Shown piece by piece: positions 1 through 9,759 of a stretch of 64,000 nucleotides of DNA (positions are counted from its first letter, which is position 1; each line of letters opens with the position of its first letter). Under the pieces are notes generated by a model. The model was not told the DNA's origin and made no database searches. It was given only the letters and a program-made list of their open reading frames with translations. Position numbers and translations under genes: made by a program. Location of the stretch: NCBI RefSeq assembly GCF_042453785.1, contig NC_091661.1, forward strand, positions 32,383,501 through 32,447,500. Direction: 5' to 3'. The DNA is from Malus domestica (Eukaryota; Streptophyta; Magnoliopsida; Rosales; Rosaceae).

Positions 1-230
1 CACACTGAATATGTATTTATCTGAGGGAGAGAGAGAAGGAGCTCTGTAATGTGAGAGCTTTGAGAGGAGGTGAGAGGCTTAGGGTTTGTGAGGGTGAGGA
101 AGCCCTTTTATAGAATAATGGCTCATCTCCTAATTACATATTTGCCTCTTCCTTTATTACATAATTACATTTAAGTCCATCGAGTATTTATACGATGTCT
201 AAATACGAGGCCCTAAATATGGTATAAACA
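1..230 (-). repeat. Partial 3' LTR (element orientation) of gene-capturing element, copy 1
   Basis: These bases match the last 230 or so of the LTR at 3385-3758, including the shared stretch from CACTGATTATG-like sequence to the TATAAACA end. The rest of the LTR lies upstream of the window. Confidence 0.8.
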
Positions 231-1400
231 GTAGTCCCCCAAGTCTTCAGTCAAGAGAGTCTTTTGGCTGGAGACTTGAAATTCAGCCCATGTGTGGGCC
301 GAAGTAACTAGATGTTGTCTTGAACTGATGCTTGATATGAGGCGGTGCTCAATCTGAAATGATGCTAAACTAGAAATAGCACATGTCGCGAGGCTGCTCG
401 GCTCGTGGCTTATGTTGCCTTGGTTGGCTCGGCTTGTGGCGTTGAAGGTGAGGGAGTCCCTTTTATAGAATAAGGGCTCACTCCTCAATACATAAGTGAT
501 GGGTTAGGAGTGATGCTCGCGGCGAGACAGTTGCTCAGCTGGCGGCGTTGCTCTCTAATGATGGTGAAGGAGTCCCTTTTATAAAATAAGGTCTCGCTCC
601 TCAATACATAAGTAACAGGCTCAGTCCCCTAAGTATTTTTCATGAGGCCCAGTTGAGGCTCAATATATGGTAACTAATGTAGTCCCCCAAGTCTTCGGTC
701 AATAGAATCTGTTGGCTGGAGACTTCAAATTGAATCCATATATGGGCCGAAGTGGCGGTTGTTCGAAGGCGGTATTTGTATACCCTGCACTGAAGCTTTG
801 TAAGTGAAGCTTTTGCAAGTGAAGTTTTGAAGCTAGAGCTCTGTAAATGAAGCTTTTAAAGCTAGAGCTCTGTAAATGAAGCTTTTGAAGCTGTAGCTCT
901 GTAAATGAAGTTTTTGAAGCTAGAATTTTTGTAAATGAAGCTTTTGAAGCTAGAGCTTTTGTAAATGAAGCTTTTGAAGCTGATTGACATGAGTGATGCT
1001 CATGAATGTTTGATTGACATGAGTGATGCTCATGGATGTTGTCATGAGTGATGCTTATGAATGTTAACATGAGTGATGCTCATGAATGTTGACATGAATG
1101 ATGGTTATGAATATTTATGTATGATTGTCATGAGTGATGCTCATGAATGTTTATGTATGAATGACATGAGTAGTGCTCATGTATAATTTGGAGTACTGGG
1201 CATACTTTTGATCACCTGGTTGGTGGCATGAAGGACAGTACGGGTTGTACATTTCATCACCGGGTTAGTGGCATGAATGGCTAGTTGCCAAATGATATTT
1301 AGAGTACGGGTTGTACATTTCATCACCAGGTTGGTGGTAATAACGGCAGTTTGCCGAATAATTGTGGAGTACTGGGCGTACTTTTGATGACCTGGTTGGT
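231..1400. repeat. Internal tandem-repeat block of the gene-capturing element, copy 1
   Basis: Several different short repeats follow one another. About 440-610 holds two units built around GGTGAAGGAGTCCCTTTTATA. About 790-985 holds units of roughly 32-40 bases around TGAAGCTAGAGCTC. About 985-1180 holds units around GACATGAGTGATGCTCATGA. About 1190-1400 holds units around GGAGTACTGGGCGTACTTTT. The same series in the same order occurs at 48568-50000, so the block is conserved in the family. Listed open frames here, such as the histidine-rich one at 699-1070, are by-products of the repeats. Confidence 0.75.
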
Positions 1401-1641
1401 GTTATTTTAGGCTTATGGGCATTCGTCCTCTACACAACATTCCAACCCATTTATTTTGGGGTTTGCCTTTTTTATTTTTTTATTTTTACCCTATGATGGG
1501 GTTTATACAGATATCTCTGAAAAATACGAAAAATAAATCACATCATACATCTGCCAAGAAAAGTAAATCATATCATTCTGGTGGGGTGTTTATTCCTTGC
1601 TTTTGCAGTGTCCCCATGTGCTTCCCTTTTGCTTTCTCTTT

Positions 1642-1965
1642 TCACTTTCTTTTCCTGCGCAGGCGCAAGCGCAGTGGATTTTGATCTAAATCTGCCAATA
1701 GCATTGCTTCTGTTAGTGCTTTTGCTTTTCTTCTTTGTGAGCACATGACCCCTCCATGACTGCACCACTTTTTCTTTACACAATTTTCAAAAGCAGCTGG
1801 ACGATTAAAGAAAGCCATATCTAATCTGCTTGTTGCATCATCGGCATCAGGATCAGGTTCGTCCATATTATTCCTTGCTTGCCCCCTGCTTTCCATAATA
1901 TCCATATTATCAGGATCTGGTTCTTCACGAGACTTGGTCCCTGCTAACTCAGGTTGACAGATCAT
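1642..1965 (-). pseudogene. Captured coding-like fragment, acidic then lysine/arginine-rich, unidentified
   Basis: On the minus strand a frame reads an acidic stretch with repeated EPDPD motifs (EEPDPDNMDIMES, MDEPDPDADD), then FNRPAAFENCVKKKW, then a basic tail. The composition looks like real protein rather than repeat-derived sequence, and it lies in the element's sense direction just 3' of the DUF1664 frame. I do not recognise the family. It may be a second captured gene piece or the remains of an element-encoded protein. There is no convincing own start or stop. Confidence 0.35.
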
Positions 1966-2190
1966 AGACTCACTAAATTCTTTTCCAACTAAGGTCCTGC
2001 TTCCCGTAAATTGAGATGATGATTCATCAGTGCCCTGAGAATCATGAGGACTGGGATCGGCTCGTACTGCTAGTCTCTCTCAAGTCATCGCCGCTCAAAT
2101 CGGTGAGCGACTCACTTCCTCCACCGCCATCGTCAGCTGAAGACTTGACGGGCCCAATCCTCTTCTTCTGCAAATTCTCCCTTTTTCTCG

Positions 2191-2838
2191 TTAAAGACTC
2201 CATATTTTGAACTTTTGAAAACGTTTGAGCTGCTGCAAACCAGAAACCATGCTTTGCAATCTACTCAAGTCATAATCAATATCAGTGAAAGAATGTTGCA
2301 CTCCAGCAACATCTTCATTAATTGACCTTGAGAGCTTATTTTGCTCTGCCATTTTGTCATCCACATGTTGAATTCTCTGCGTCAGGTGCTTATTTGCTTT
2401 AGCAACAGCCTCTTTCACGTTATCCAAATTTTTTGTCAAATTCTCAACAGCAGTAGCCATACCACGCTTTGTCACATACATCATATCTGAGAATTTTAGA
2501 CCCTTCCACCACATGTATCCATAACCCACTGCTCCCAAGGTAGCTGCTGGCATTATTAGTGATGTCATATTACCAATTTGGCTACCGTTCCCATTCACAA
2601 AAACCGTTCCCCCGCCACGCGACGAGCCAAATTGCCTGATCTCAGCTGTCATTCGGCTAATCTGCGCTGTGAGGGAATCATAGTCACCGTCTGCGTGTTC
2701 CCCGGATCCATTTAACAATGACTGAAGTTCACCGAGCAACTCGGATAATTTACCGTTCTTAAGAAGGATGGTGCCAGTATACCCTGCCCCAGCTAAGATC
2801 AGGATCTTGGAAACCCCTATTCCGCTCTGCATAGCCAT
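2191..2838 (-). CDS. DUF1664-family protein carried inside an LTR retrotransposon
   Basis: An ATG at 2838 opens a 215-aa frame. The start (MAMQSGIGVSKILILAGAG) and the GKLSELLGEL segment match my knowledge of plant DUF1664 proteins, a land-plant family of unknown function with an N-terminal hydrophobic segment and a coiled-coil tail. A second hydrophobic stretch is at about residues 90-113 (IMPAATLGAVGYGYMWW); the remainder (about 120-205) is helical and heptad-like, rich in N, K, Q and D. The frame has no introns, whereas I expect the cellular genes to be split, so a reverse-transcribed mRNA origin is likely (inference). It stops after KFKIWSL and is probably shorter than the parent protein. 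It reads in the same direction as the host element, so element transcripts would carry it in sense. Whether it is expressed cannot be judged here. Confidence 0.7.
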   Translation of the reverse strand: MAMQSGIGVSKILILAGAGYTGTILLKNGKLSELLGELQSLLNGSGEHADGDYDSLTAQISRMTAEIRQFGSSRGGGTVFVNGNGSQIGNMTSLIMPAATLGAVGYGYMWWKGLKFSDMMYVTKRGMATAVENLTKNLDNVKEAVAKANKHLTQRIQHVDDKMAEQNKLSRSINEDVAGVQHSFTDIDYDLSRLQSMVSGLQQLKRFQKFKIWSL

Positions 2839-3361
2839 GGCGGAGTTCGTGTTCGATCAGAAAGTGCAGGAAGGTGAGGAGAGTGGATTTTTGGGGTGTC
2901 AATTGGGGATTTATGGGTTGGAGAATATGTGGTGGAGGTGTGCATGGCAGCCATTTTCGACTGGTAAAAAGGCAGACAGAGGAGAGAGAGAGAGACGGAT
3001 GGGGTTTTTTTATTTACTAGCTTCAATAAAGAGGTCGGATGCAAAGCCGAAGACCAACGCCTGCTGGTGAGCTTGCTCGCCAGAGTAAAGGTCCAGCAAC
3101 GCCGAGCAGGATTTGATGACGCAGGTGACTGGAGGAGCTCATCTCAGCAGAGGCCAAGATCTTTGCTGCTTGGTGGAGGCGGAGCCAGATACGTCACCAA
3201 CTTTTCCCGCACTGTTTAAGTAGAGAGAGAGATTTGGTTTCTTCTGTTTCTAGGTTTTTTTAGGAAAGCTTTGGGTTCATGGGTTTTTGCAGATTTTGCA
3301 GATTCTGTAGATTCATGGTGGAAGTGAAAAAATGAAAGAGAACCGACATAGTTTTTCGTGT

Positions 3362-3384
3362 CGATTCTCACAGACGGCGCCAAA
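3362..3384 (-). promoter_or_regulatory. Primer-binding site of gene-capturing LTR element, copy 1
   Basis: On the minus strand the LTR end (...CATCAACA) is followed by TTTGGCGCCGTCTGTG. TGGCGCC pairs with the 3' end of tRNAs ending GGCGCCA, as used by several plant Gypsy groups. This fixes the element's direction as minus. The equivalent site at copy 2 is 52082-52104. Confidence 0.7.
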
Positions 3385-3758
3385 TGTTGATGCACAAAAC
3401 CGGAGGTCTTGGAACAACGTAAATCCGACTGTGAATCTGCAAGTAATGTAAATAACACAAGATGTATCGTGGTTCATCCCAAGGTTTGGGCTACGCCCAC
3501 ACTGATTATGTATTTATCTGAGAGGTGAGGGAAAGAACCTCTGAATATGATAGGGAATGTGAGAGGGGTGAGAAGGCTCCAGAAATGGCCTCTGAGGGTG
3601 AGAATGAGCCTCCAATTGTGAGGGTGAGGGGTCCTTTTATAGAATAAGGACTCCTCACTTGTTACATATTCGCCCCTTCCTTTATTACATAATTACATTT
3701 AAGTCCATCGAGTATTTATACAATGTCTAAATACGAGGCCCTAAATATGGTATAAACA
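3385..3758 (-). repeat. 5' LTR (element orientation) of gene-capturing element, copy 1
   Basis: This 374-base terminal repeat has TG...CA ends. It closely matches the LTRs at 48186-48567 and 52105-52486, and its final 230 bases match the partial LTR at 1-230. The five bases after it are CCATG; the matching target duplicate would lie outside the window. Confidence 0.85.
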
Positions 3759-3777
3759 CCATGCATCCATGATAAGT

Positions 3778-6055
3778 TTTCTCCAACCTCCCCCAACCCA
3801 ATGCCAAACGATGTTTTGCATATTTTTACAAAGATGTAATCTGGCCATTGAATGGATCTCAGAATGAGAAAGTGATCAAGTGTGCTTCCAAAGTTTTATG
3901 TCATGGAAGATAATCGTAATCCTAAGATTTAATAATGTTTTTACATTTTTAGTAAAGGATGAGTTCAAAATGTGGATGAAAAAGATAACGTTCTGACATC
4001 TGATGGAAATTCTGTCACCAGGGATCAATTGGCTGAACAAACTGATATCAATATAGCTCATGGTTTGACAGAGTCGAAGAGATTGCAGATGCTCTGGAGC
4101 ACTGTAGTTCTGGTGACTACTTTTTTATATTTTATTTTTATACAGATACTAATTATTAGTGCTTCAAGCCTTCAACATTCCTAAGCTTAACATCTTCCAA
4201 CTTGTAAGCCTAAATGCATATTTTGATATGTTTTTACAGGTTTTGGCACCTCAAGCTGAATTTTTGTATCTAATGTCTGATGAGCGAAGGAACACTGTTT
4301 AGTGTTTATTTCTTCTTTTTATTTCTTATTTTTGTATTTTCTGTATTTTGACACACAAGTGTTTTGCAGTGCTTATATGAAGCTGGGAAGTTCGACAAAA
4401 TTCAATTGTTAGACTTATTTTGCGAGGTGCTTGATCCAGATATTTACAACTCATTGGCTTCTGATAATGATAATCTCACTGGAGTGGGAAAAAGTTTTGC
4501 TACATCTTTGTCAAGTGATCACCGTGTGCTTGAACAAAATTTGAGCTCCCGAAAGGGACACCTAATTTGTCAGGTAGTTCACAAAGTGAGGTAAGTAATG
4601 TGGCCTAAAAAATTCAGATGCACTGAAGTAGGTCTCATGTTTCAGTTGCATGCATGGTTTACTTTGCCTGAAATTGTTGAGAAGCATAGTTTTTTATTTT
4701 TATTTTTTTTTTAAATTATTTTATTTATTAATATTTATGCTTTGCTGTTTCATTCTTATTTAAGCACCATGATAGTTAGTCTCAATTTAGATGAGTCTCA
4801 CTTTCTCTATTCCATGTTTTGCTAGATGTCATTCCATTTTTTATTTTTTATTTTGTTTTACATATTTTTATCATTTATGTTCCTCATAATACTGAAATTG
4901 GAAGTTTTGCTTATCCGTTAACTTTAAGTTTCCTTTTTTCTTTGTCGGTAGTCTCTAGTTTCTGAACTGTCTAAACTTTGGAATTGACCAGGGATCTTCC
5001 TGCAGTATTGCTCTGTCAGTTGCTCAAAAGTTGGGAAGTTTTCACCGTCAATGTTTTTGAGGTATGACTCTACGACAGGGGTTTCTTTGTTTTCTTTTCG
5101 GCTTTTGATAGATTTGAGGTATGACTCTATGACATGGGAAATTCTTATCACATTGGTTGCCAAAATTGCTTGGAAGTGGTCCTTGTATTTTTTTTCTTTC
5201 CATGATTAGGTGTTGCTTAGATTTTTTGGGTTGCATGTACGGGTTGATGAGTTGTGTTGCTCGACAGGAGGTATAGTAATGCTGTGCTATTTGGAGAAAA
5301 GAAGACTGGTTTTCTGAACTGAATTTGTCACAGAACTAAGAGCTTGTGTTTTGTGATCGTGTTCTGCATGCTTTGTTATAGACTTTCTTTCTTCTCTTCT
5401 TTTAATTCTTGAATATCTTAGTAGTGAATATATGCACAGAAGATAATTTGGAATTCTTCGTTTGCACATAACTCCTAAAGGAAATCTTGATCTACTATCT
5501 TTTATTAGTTAAATACTAATCAAACAATTGAATATCAACAGATGATAATTTGGAATTTGGACATACATCTCATCATTTATCTTTTCCTCAACTCAAATAT
5601 ATTTATTTCCTGAACATTTGTGAAATCTGTTGATGGGAATATATATTTCTTAACAGCTTTAAAGGTATTCAATGGTCTATGTGTGCCTTAGAGATGCTAA
5701 ACATGTAAAGTGAGTGCCTTACAAACGCTAAGCTTTGTTGTAATTTTGTCACCTTAGTCTCATCATCTCATGAGTCTCACCTAGCTATTACTATAGCATG
5801 CTTCAAGCAGTGATAGTAGTTGATTACTAAGTTAATTGAGTGACCATAATAGATTCATGAGAAGGTAAAGGAGCTGCAGTCATTATTGAAATTTGAGGGA
5901 GGAAGTTGCAAACCAGATTTGACTGACATATCCAGTTAATCTCTCTCTCTCTCTCTCTCTTATTTATTTATTTAAAACCTCTGTTAATGTGACAGGAGAA
6001 ATAGAGCTCACAGTGGAAAAGCTGCTATATTAATTGACTACATGATTAGGTAATT
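3778..6055 (+). pseudogene. Exon-like segments of an unidentified plus-strand gene (likely degraded or truncated)
   Basis: Short coding-looking blocks with plausible splice borders follow one another: about 3833-3892 (WPLNGSQNEKVIKCASKV), 3970-4110 (DEKDNVLTSDGNSVTRDQ, then HGLTESKRLQMLWSTV), 4240-4302 (LAPQAEFLYLMSDERRNTV, after a TTTTACAG acceptor), 4370-4592 (LYEAGKFDKIQLLDLFCEVL onward, ending at GTAAGT), 4992-5062 (RDLPAVLLCQLLKSWEVFTV), 5852-5937 (IHEKVKELQSLLKFEGG) and 5994-6050 (RNRAHSGKAAILIDYMIR, then GTAATT). Together they look like one helical-repeat-type protein, but I cannot name the family. The block at 4300 runs straight into a stop, and the LTR element ends immediately upstream, so the 5' part may have been separated. 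It could be a pseudogene or a gene whose missing exons I failed to see. Confidence 0.4.
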
Positions 6056-6480
6056 CTTACTACTTTGCATTTGTCTTTTAAAAACTTATTACCCTAAACC
6101 CTAATGAACTGACCTAGTCAATCTTGAATCGAGAGTGGACTAAGAATGGACGAGATGGTACTAAATTACTAATACACCAGAATCGGAATGGAAACCAGTT
6201 TAATTACTAAAATGCCCTGAGAGGTGTTAGGTTAAAGTGAATGGGTAAATTTTTAAATTTTAGAAATTAATGTGTAAATAATAAATTTTGATTCCTTGTT
6301 TTCCAAGAATCAAAATACTAGCTCCCAAAAGAGTCCAATTCTTCCAAAATCAGGAGTCAATCCTTGTTCTGTGCAGGCCCCGCTTATACTTTCATTCCAG
6401 CATTTTTAGTGAACACATGAATAATCCTTAATCGTCGTCTAACTCTTTCTTCTGGTTCTGGAATTTAAGTCACTGTTTTT
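6056..6480. other. Non-coding spacer, AT-rich
   Basis: No gene, RNA or clear repeat is visible here. A (CT)n microsatellite of about 20 bases lies just upstream at 5940-5961. Confidence 0.5.
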
Positions 6481-6700
6481 GGATTTTGGTTCTTTTCTTT
6501 CCAGATACAGTGTTTGTTTGTGCAGTGCACAGACAAAACAAACACTGTATCTGGGGTTTTTTTTTCTTTCCCCAAAACAGTGTTATGTTTTGGGTTCTCC
6601 TGAAACAGTTTTATGTTTTGGTTTTGTATTTGTTCCATACACTTTTTCTCCCCTTTTTGCCATTAAACTTCTTTGAACTTGTTTCGGCTGCTTTGTTCCA

Positions 6701-7207
6701 ATGAATGCTTCATTTTTCAACTTTGATTTGGTTGTTTTTGAAATTGGGGAATTACCGGGCAATTGGCAGTTAGATGATGAAGATGATCCCCTGCCGCGGG
6801 GACATGATTCTGCTGCAGGTGACAGTGGGCAATCATCAGGAAAGAAGAAGAAAGCTTCATTTAAAGAGAAGTCAAGTAAGAAGGGAAAAGAAAATGGGGA
6901 GGTGGGGAAGAAGATCAGATGTGAAGAAAATGGTTCAAGGAGAGAGAGAGCAGGCATGAGGAAAGTGGCTCAAGGAAAGACGAAGGGAACAAGAAGACGA
7001 GGAGGCGGAGATATTCCCAAGATAGTGCCAATAGTTTTGGTCCTTATGGTGGTGCATGGACTCGGTAGAATATTTGTTGGCCCGTGGACAATAGTTTTGG
7101 ATGATTTTTTATTAAACTTTAAGCCCTTTTGGTTAAATAACATTTTGGGATGGTTTTTGGTTAAATATTTGTTGGCTCAAACCCTTTTCATTAAAGCTCC
7201 ATTTTAA
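6701..7207 (+). CDS. Lysine-rich open frame of unknown significance
   Basis: The frame contains GELPGNWQLDDEDDPLPRGH followed by a strongly basic K/E-rich stretch (SSGKKKKASFKEKSSKKGK) and a hydrophobic tail (IVPIVLVLMVVHGLGRIFV). The acidic-then-basic part looks protein-like and could be a terminal exon of the unidentified gene upstream. The start and the hydrophobic tail may be spurious. No family is recognised and there is no intron or poly(A) evidence. Confidence 0.25.
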   Translation: MNASFFNFDLVVFEIGELPGNWQLDDEDDPLPRGHDSAAGDSGQSSGKKKKASFKEKSSKKGKENGEVGKKIRCEENGSRRERAGMRKVAQGKTKGTRRRGGGDIPKIVPIVLVLMVVHGLGRIFVGPWTIVLDDFLLNFKPFWLNNILGWFLVKYLLAQTLFIKAPF

Positions 7208-7726
7208 TTTTACTTCATTTCAAAAAATATTTTGAAGTACATTTGCTTTGCAAGTTTGAGCAACCTCGATAAGTGATTGAAGAGAAGAAGTTAAATACTC
7301 AAATTTTATTTCTTTGTCATAATACTCAATTTTAAAATAAATACTCACCAACTCTCTAACCCCTAAGATCATCTCTAACATTTGAGTTAAAATCTAAAAT
7401 TTTTAACCCATAAACAATTTTTCTTCTCCAATGATTAGAGGTTAAAATTTTAGTTCAAGATTCTTAAATAATGAATTTAAGCTTTTTTTTTTTGGGTAAC
7501 TTTTTTTAAAATAGATTTTATGTAGATTATAATAATTTGTTTCTATGGACATTTTTACCTTAAAATATTTAAACTTCGATAAAAAGTTGAAAATTCACTA
7601 AACTGATCCATGAAAGATGTATTTATAGAGTTTTTGGGTAATTTTGATTTAAATAATTTTTTTAATTGTTTTAGCCATTGGATTTGATTTTGGGCCATTA
7701 GATTTTTTTTTACCGTTAGATTTGAT

Positions 7727-8658
7727 TAGGGGTGGGTTCGAAAAATTGAAAACCGAAAACCGAACCGAATTGAAACTGAAAAAACCGAACCGAACAAAAA
7801 AACCGAACCGAATTGAAAAAACTTTGGTTCGGTTTTAGTGATCTAGAAACCGAATCGAATTAATTAAATTAAATTTTTTATTTAATTATTTGTTTTGGGT
7901 ATTATTTTCTAAACCCAATTTGTAAGTTAAAATGTGTTAAACCCAATGTGTTGCCAAACTTTAAGCTCAAAATATTTAAAAAATGCCTATAAAAACTCTA
8001 AACCCTAACCTATTATTTCTCCCCCATATAAGGTTCCGGAACCAAACCTCCTCCTGAAGTACCTACATCCATCTCCATAGCACTGTCTACTTCTGCCCCA
8101 ACTTTTTTTCTTTTCCAAATCTACTCTCATATAACATGTAACATAATCCATAAACATTTATTTCAGGTAGATTATTTTGGTAATTTGTGATGAAAAAGAA
8201 TCCAACACACATTAAATAAATCCACCCACGCAGTACTTTTACTAATCAAGTTGTCAACATGCAGTTACAAGCAAAAACAACCCTGATCTTTGAACAACAT
8301 CATACAATTTAACTTTTCTAAGTCATTTGTACGATTTTTGTGTTGTGAGGTTGTTAGTTTGGACTTTGGAAGACTTGATTGATGATTTTAGTTCAACTTT
8401 AAATGTTTATTTTCATTGTCTTTGATTTTAGTTAGAATGCTTATGTTATGATTGTGTTGGATATGTTAAAATTTAAAATTTCAATGTTTTTCATTTTTTG
8501 AAAAACAAAAAACAAAATACAGAAACCGAACCGGAAAAAACTGAACCGAAAAAAAAAACCGAAACGAAAAAAACCGAAAAAAATGAACCGAACCGAAATT
8601 TCGGTTTGGTTTCGGTTTTGGCAAAAAACCGAACCGATTTAAACCAAACCCACCCCTA
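7727..8658. mobile_element. Non-autonomous hAT element (MITE-like), 932 bp
   Basis: The ends are TAGGGGTGGGTT and, inverted, AACCCACCCCTA. The element is flanked by a perfect 8-bp duplication GATTTGAT (7719-7726 and 8659-8666), diagnostic of hAT insertion. Next to the ends lie long runs of AAAACCGAACCG-type repeats in inverted orientation, so the termini can fold into a large hairpin. The interior is AT-rich with no transposase. A relative with the same ends is at 22835-23478. Confidence 0.9.
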
Positions 8659-8738
8659 GATTTGATCATATTTGATCTTAGTCGTTGGGTTTTATATATT
8701 TAAAAATTAGATAGGTTTGAATCTGGACTATAGGATCA

Positions 8739-8960
8739 ACCAAAAGTCCAATAATTAAAAGTGTCGGATCGAAAAAGAGCTGTTAAGCTCGTTTTGGATG
8801 GTCGACATTCTTGCCAGGGGCATGCCCCAATTCCAGCCAACCATTGCGGGTCTCGTGCTTTGGGTGCATCGCCTTTCTGCGGTCTCCACTTTTCTGGATG
8901 TGTGCACGCGCATAAGGTTGACCAGCCTTTTAACCATGTCCAGTATTTAGAGTTAAATTT
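8739..8960. other. GC-richer unassigned segment
   Basis: This stretch is less AT-rich than its neighbours (for example GTCGACATTCTTGCCAGGGG). It has short frames on both strands, but none resembles a protein family I know. It probably belongs to the repeat surrounding the MITE. Confidence 0.3.
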
Positions 8961-9262
8961 GCCCAAATTTTAGGTTTTAACCCAACTTATTCTACACCCA
9001 ACCATTGGAGAATGATTGATTTGGTTTAAAACCTAGATTTTAAGTGTCAACCCAAGAGTTAGGGTAAATTTCTCTATAGCCTCTCTGAGCCCAGAATGAA
9101 TGAATAACCGTGGGTTGCCATCAATTATCTCAGTTAAAATTTTTTTTATTTAATTTATTAATAATATCCCACTACACGTATATATATTAAAAATAAATAA
9201 CAAACAAACACAAAGTGGAAAAGTCAAAAAGTAAAGTGGGAATGAGAACGAAGAGAAAGGGA

Positions 9263-9457
9263 ATTTGGATCCTCTCCGGGGCAAAGACTGGGATCCTCGT
9301 GACTGGTTAATAGGAACTGTTAAATTTTGATTTAACAGTTACAAACAGAAAGTTTTTCTAAAAATTATAATAATTGTAACCGTTGAATCAAAATCTAACA
9401 ATCCATGTTGTCTGATCAGGAGGATCTCAAACCATTGTCTGGGAGAGGATCCAAATC
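9263..9457. mobile_element. Small MITE with GGATCCTCTCC ends
   Basis: The left end reads ATTTGGATCCTCTCC and the right end reads GGAGAGGATCCAAAT, a near-perfect inverted repeat about 195 bp apart. Inside, TTAAATTTTGATTTAACAGT and AACCGTTGAATCAAAATCT suggest further pairing. It has no coding capacity. It lies about 200 bp upstream of the likely first exon of the coiled-coil gene. Confidence 0.6.
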
Positions 9458-9744
9458 CAGAGAAGGGAGCCCAAGTATGCGAAGATTCATGATGAAAGGG
9501 TGACGTGGCATAAAAAGCGATGCATTAAAAAAAAATATATATTGTAAGAAATTATGTCCGAGTATTTTATTTTAGAAGTAAATAAGCCAAAAAGCCGCCA
9601 TTTCAAAACCCTCCTCACCCACAAGTCTGTAGTGTAATGTAACCTGTATTTTGTTTTGTTTTGTTTCTACAAAGGGAAAGCAAAAAAGCGAAAACAAAAA
9701 GGGCGGACTGACTGAGTCAGTTGCTTAAATTCTCAGAAACCCTA

Positions 9745-9759
9745 ATGGCTACACTGTAA
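9745..9759 (+). promoter_or_regulatory. Upstream ORF (4 codons) abutting the main start codon
   Basis: ATGGCTACACTGTAA encodes M-A-T-L-stop and ends exactly one base before the ATG of the coiled-coil gene at 9760. A ribosome finishing this frame would sit on the main start, so it may tune initiation. Confidence 0.5.

Larger units (their letters stand above)
1..3758 (-). mobile_element. Non-autonomous LTR retrotransposon with captured host gene (copy 1, cut by window start)
   Basis: The right LTR (3385-3758) begins TGTTGATG and ends TATAAACA. The other LTR is present only as its last 230 bases at the window start. Directly left of 3385 lies CGGCGCCA, so on the minus strand the LTR is followed by TTTGGCGCCGTCTGTG, a classic tRNA-primed binding site. 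The element is therefore read on the minus strand, with 3385-3758 as its 5' LTR. A G-rich tract (TTGGGGGACTAC on the minus strand, about 231-245) fits a polypurine tract. No gag, protease, RT or integrase is visible, so it must depend on other elements. The interior holds tandem repeats (about 231-1400), an acidic/basic coding fragment (1642-1965) and a DUF1664 frame (2191-2838). A second member lies at 48186-52486. Confidence 0.8.
7365..9075. mobile_element. Possible longer inverted-repeat element hosting a hAT MITE
   Basis: The left side (about 7365-7460) contains GAGTTAAAATCTAAAATTTT and TTCTCCAATGATTAG. The reverse complement of the right side (about 8960-9070) contains TTAAAATCTAGGTTTTAA and CATTCTCCAATGGTTGGG. 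The similarity is imperfect but runs in the same order, which suggests old terminal inverted repeats. The 932-bp hAT MITE at 7727-8658 would be nested inside. Exact ends and a target duplication were not found. Confidence 0.35.

Noticed and set aside
699..1070. Open frame with HEHHSCQS and SKASFTK-type repeats
   Set aside because: It is a translation of the tandem nucleotide repeats of the LTR element interior, begins at a non-ATG codon and has an equally repetitive counterpart in copy 2.
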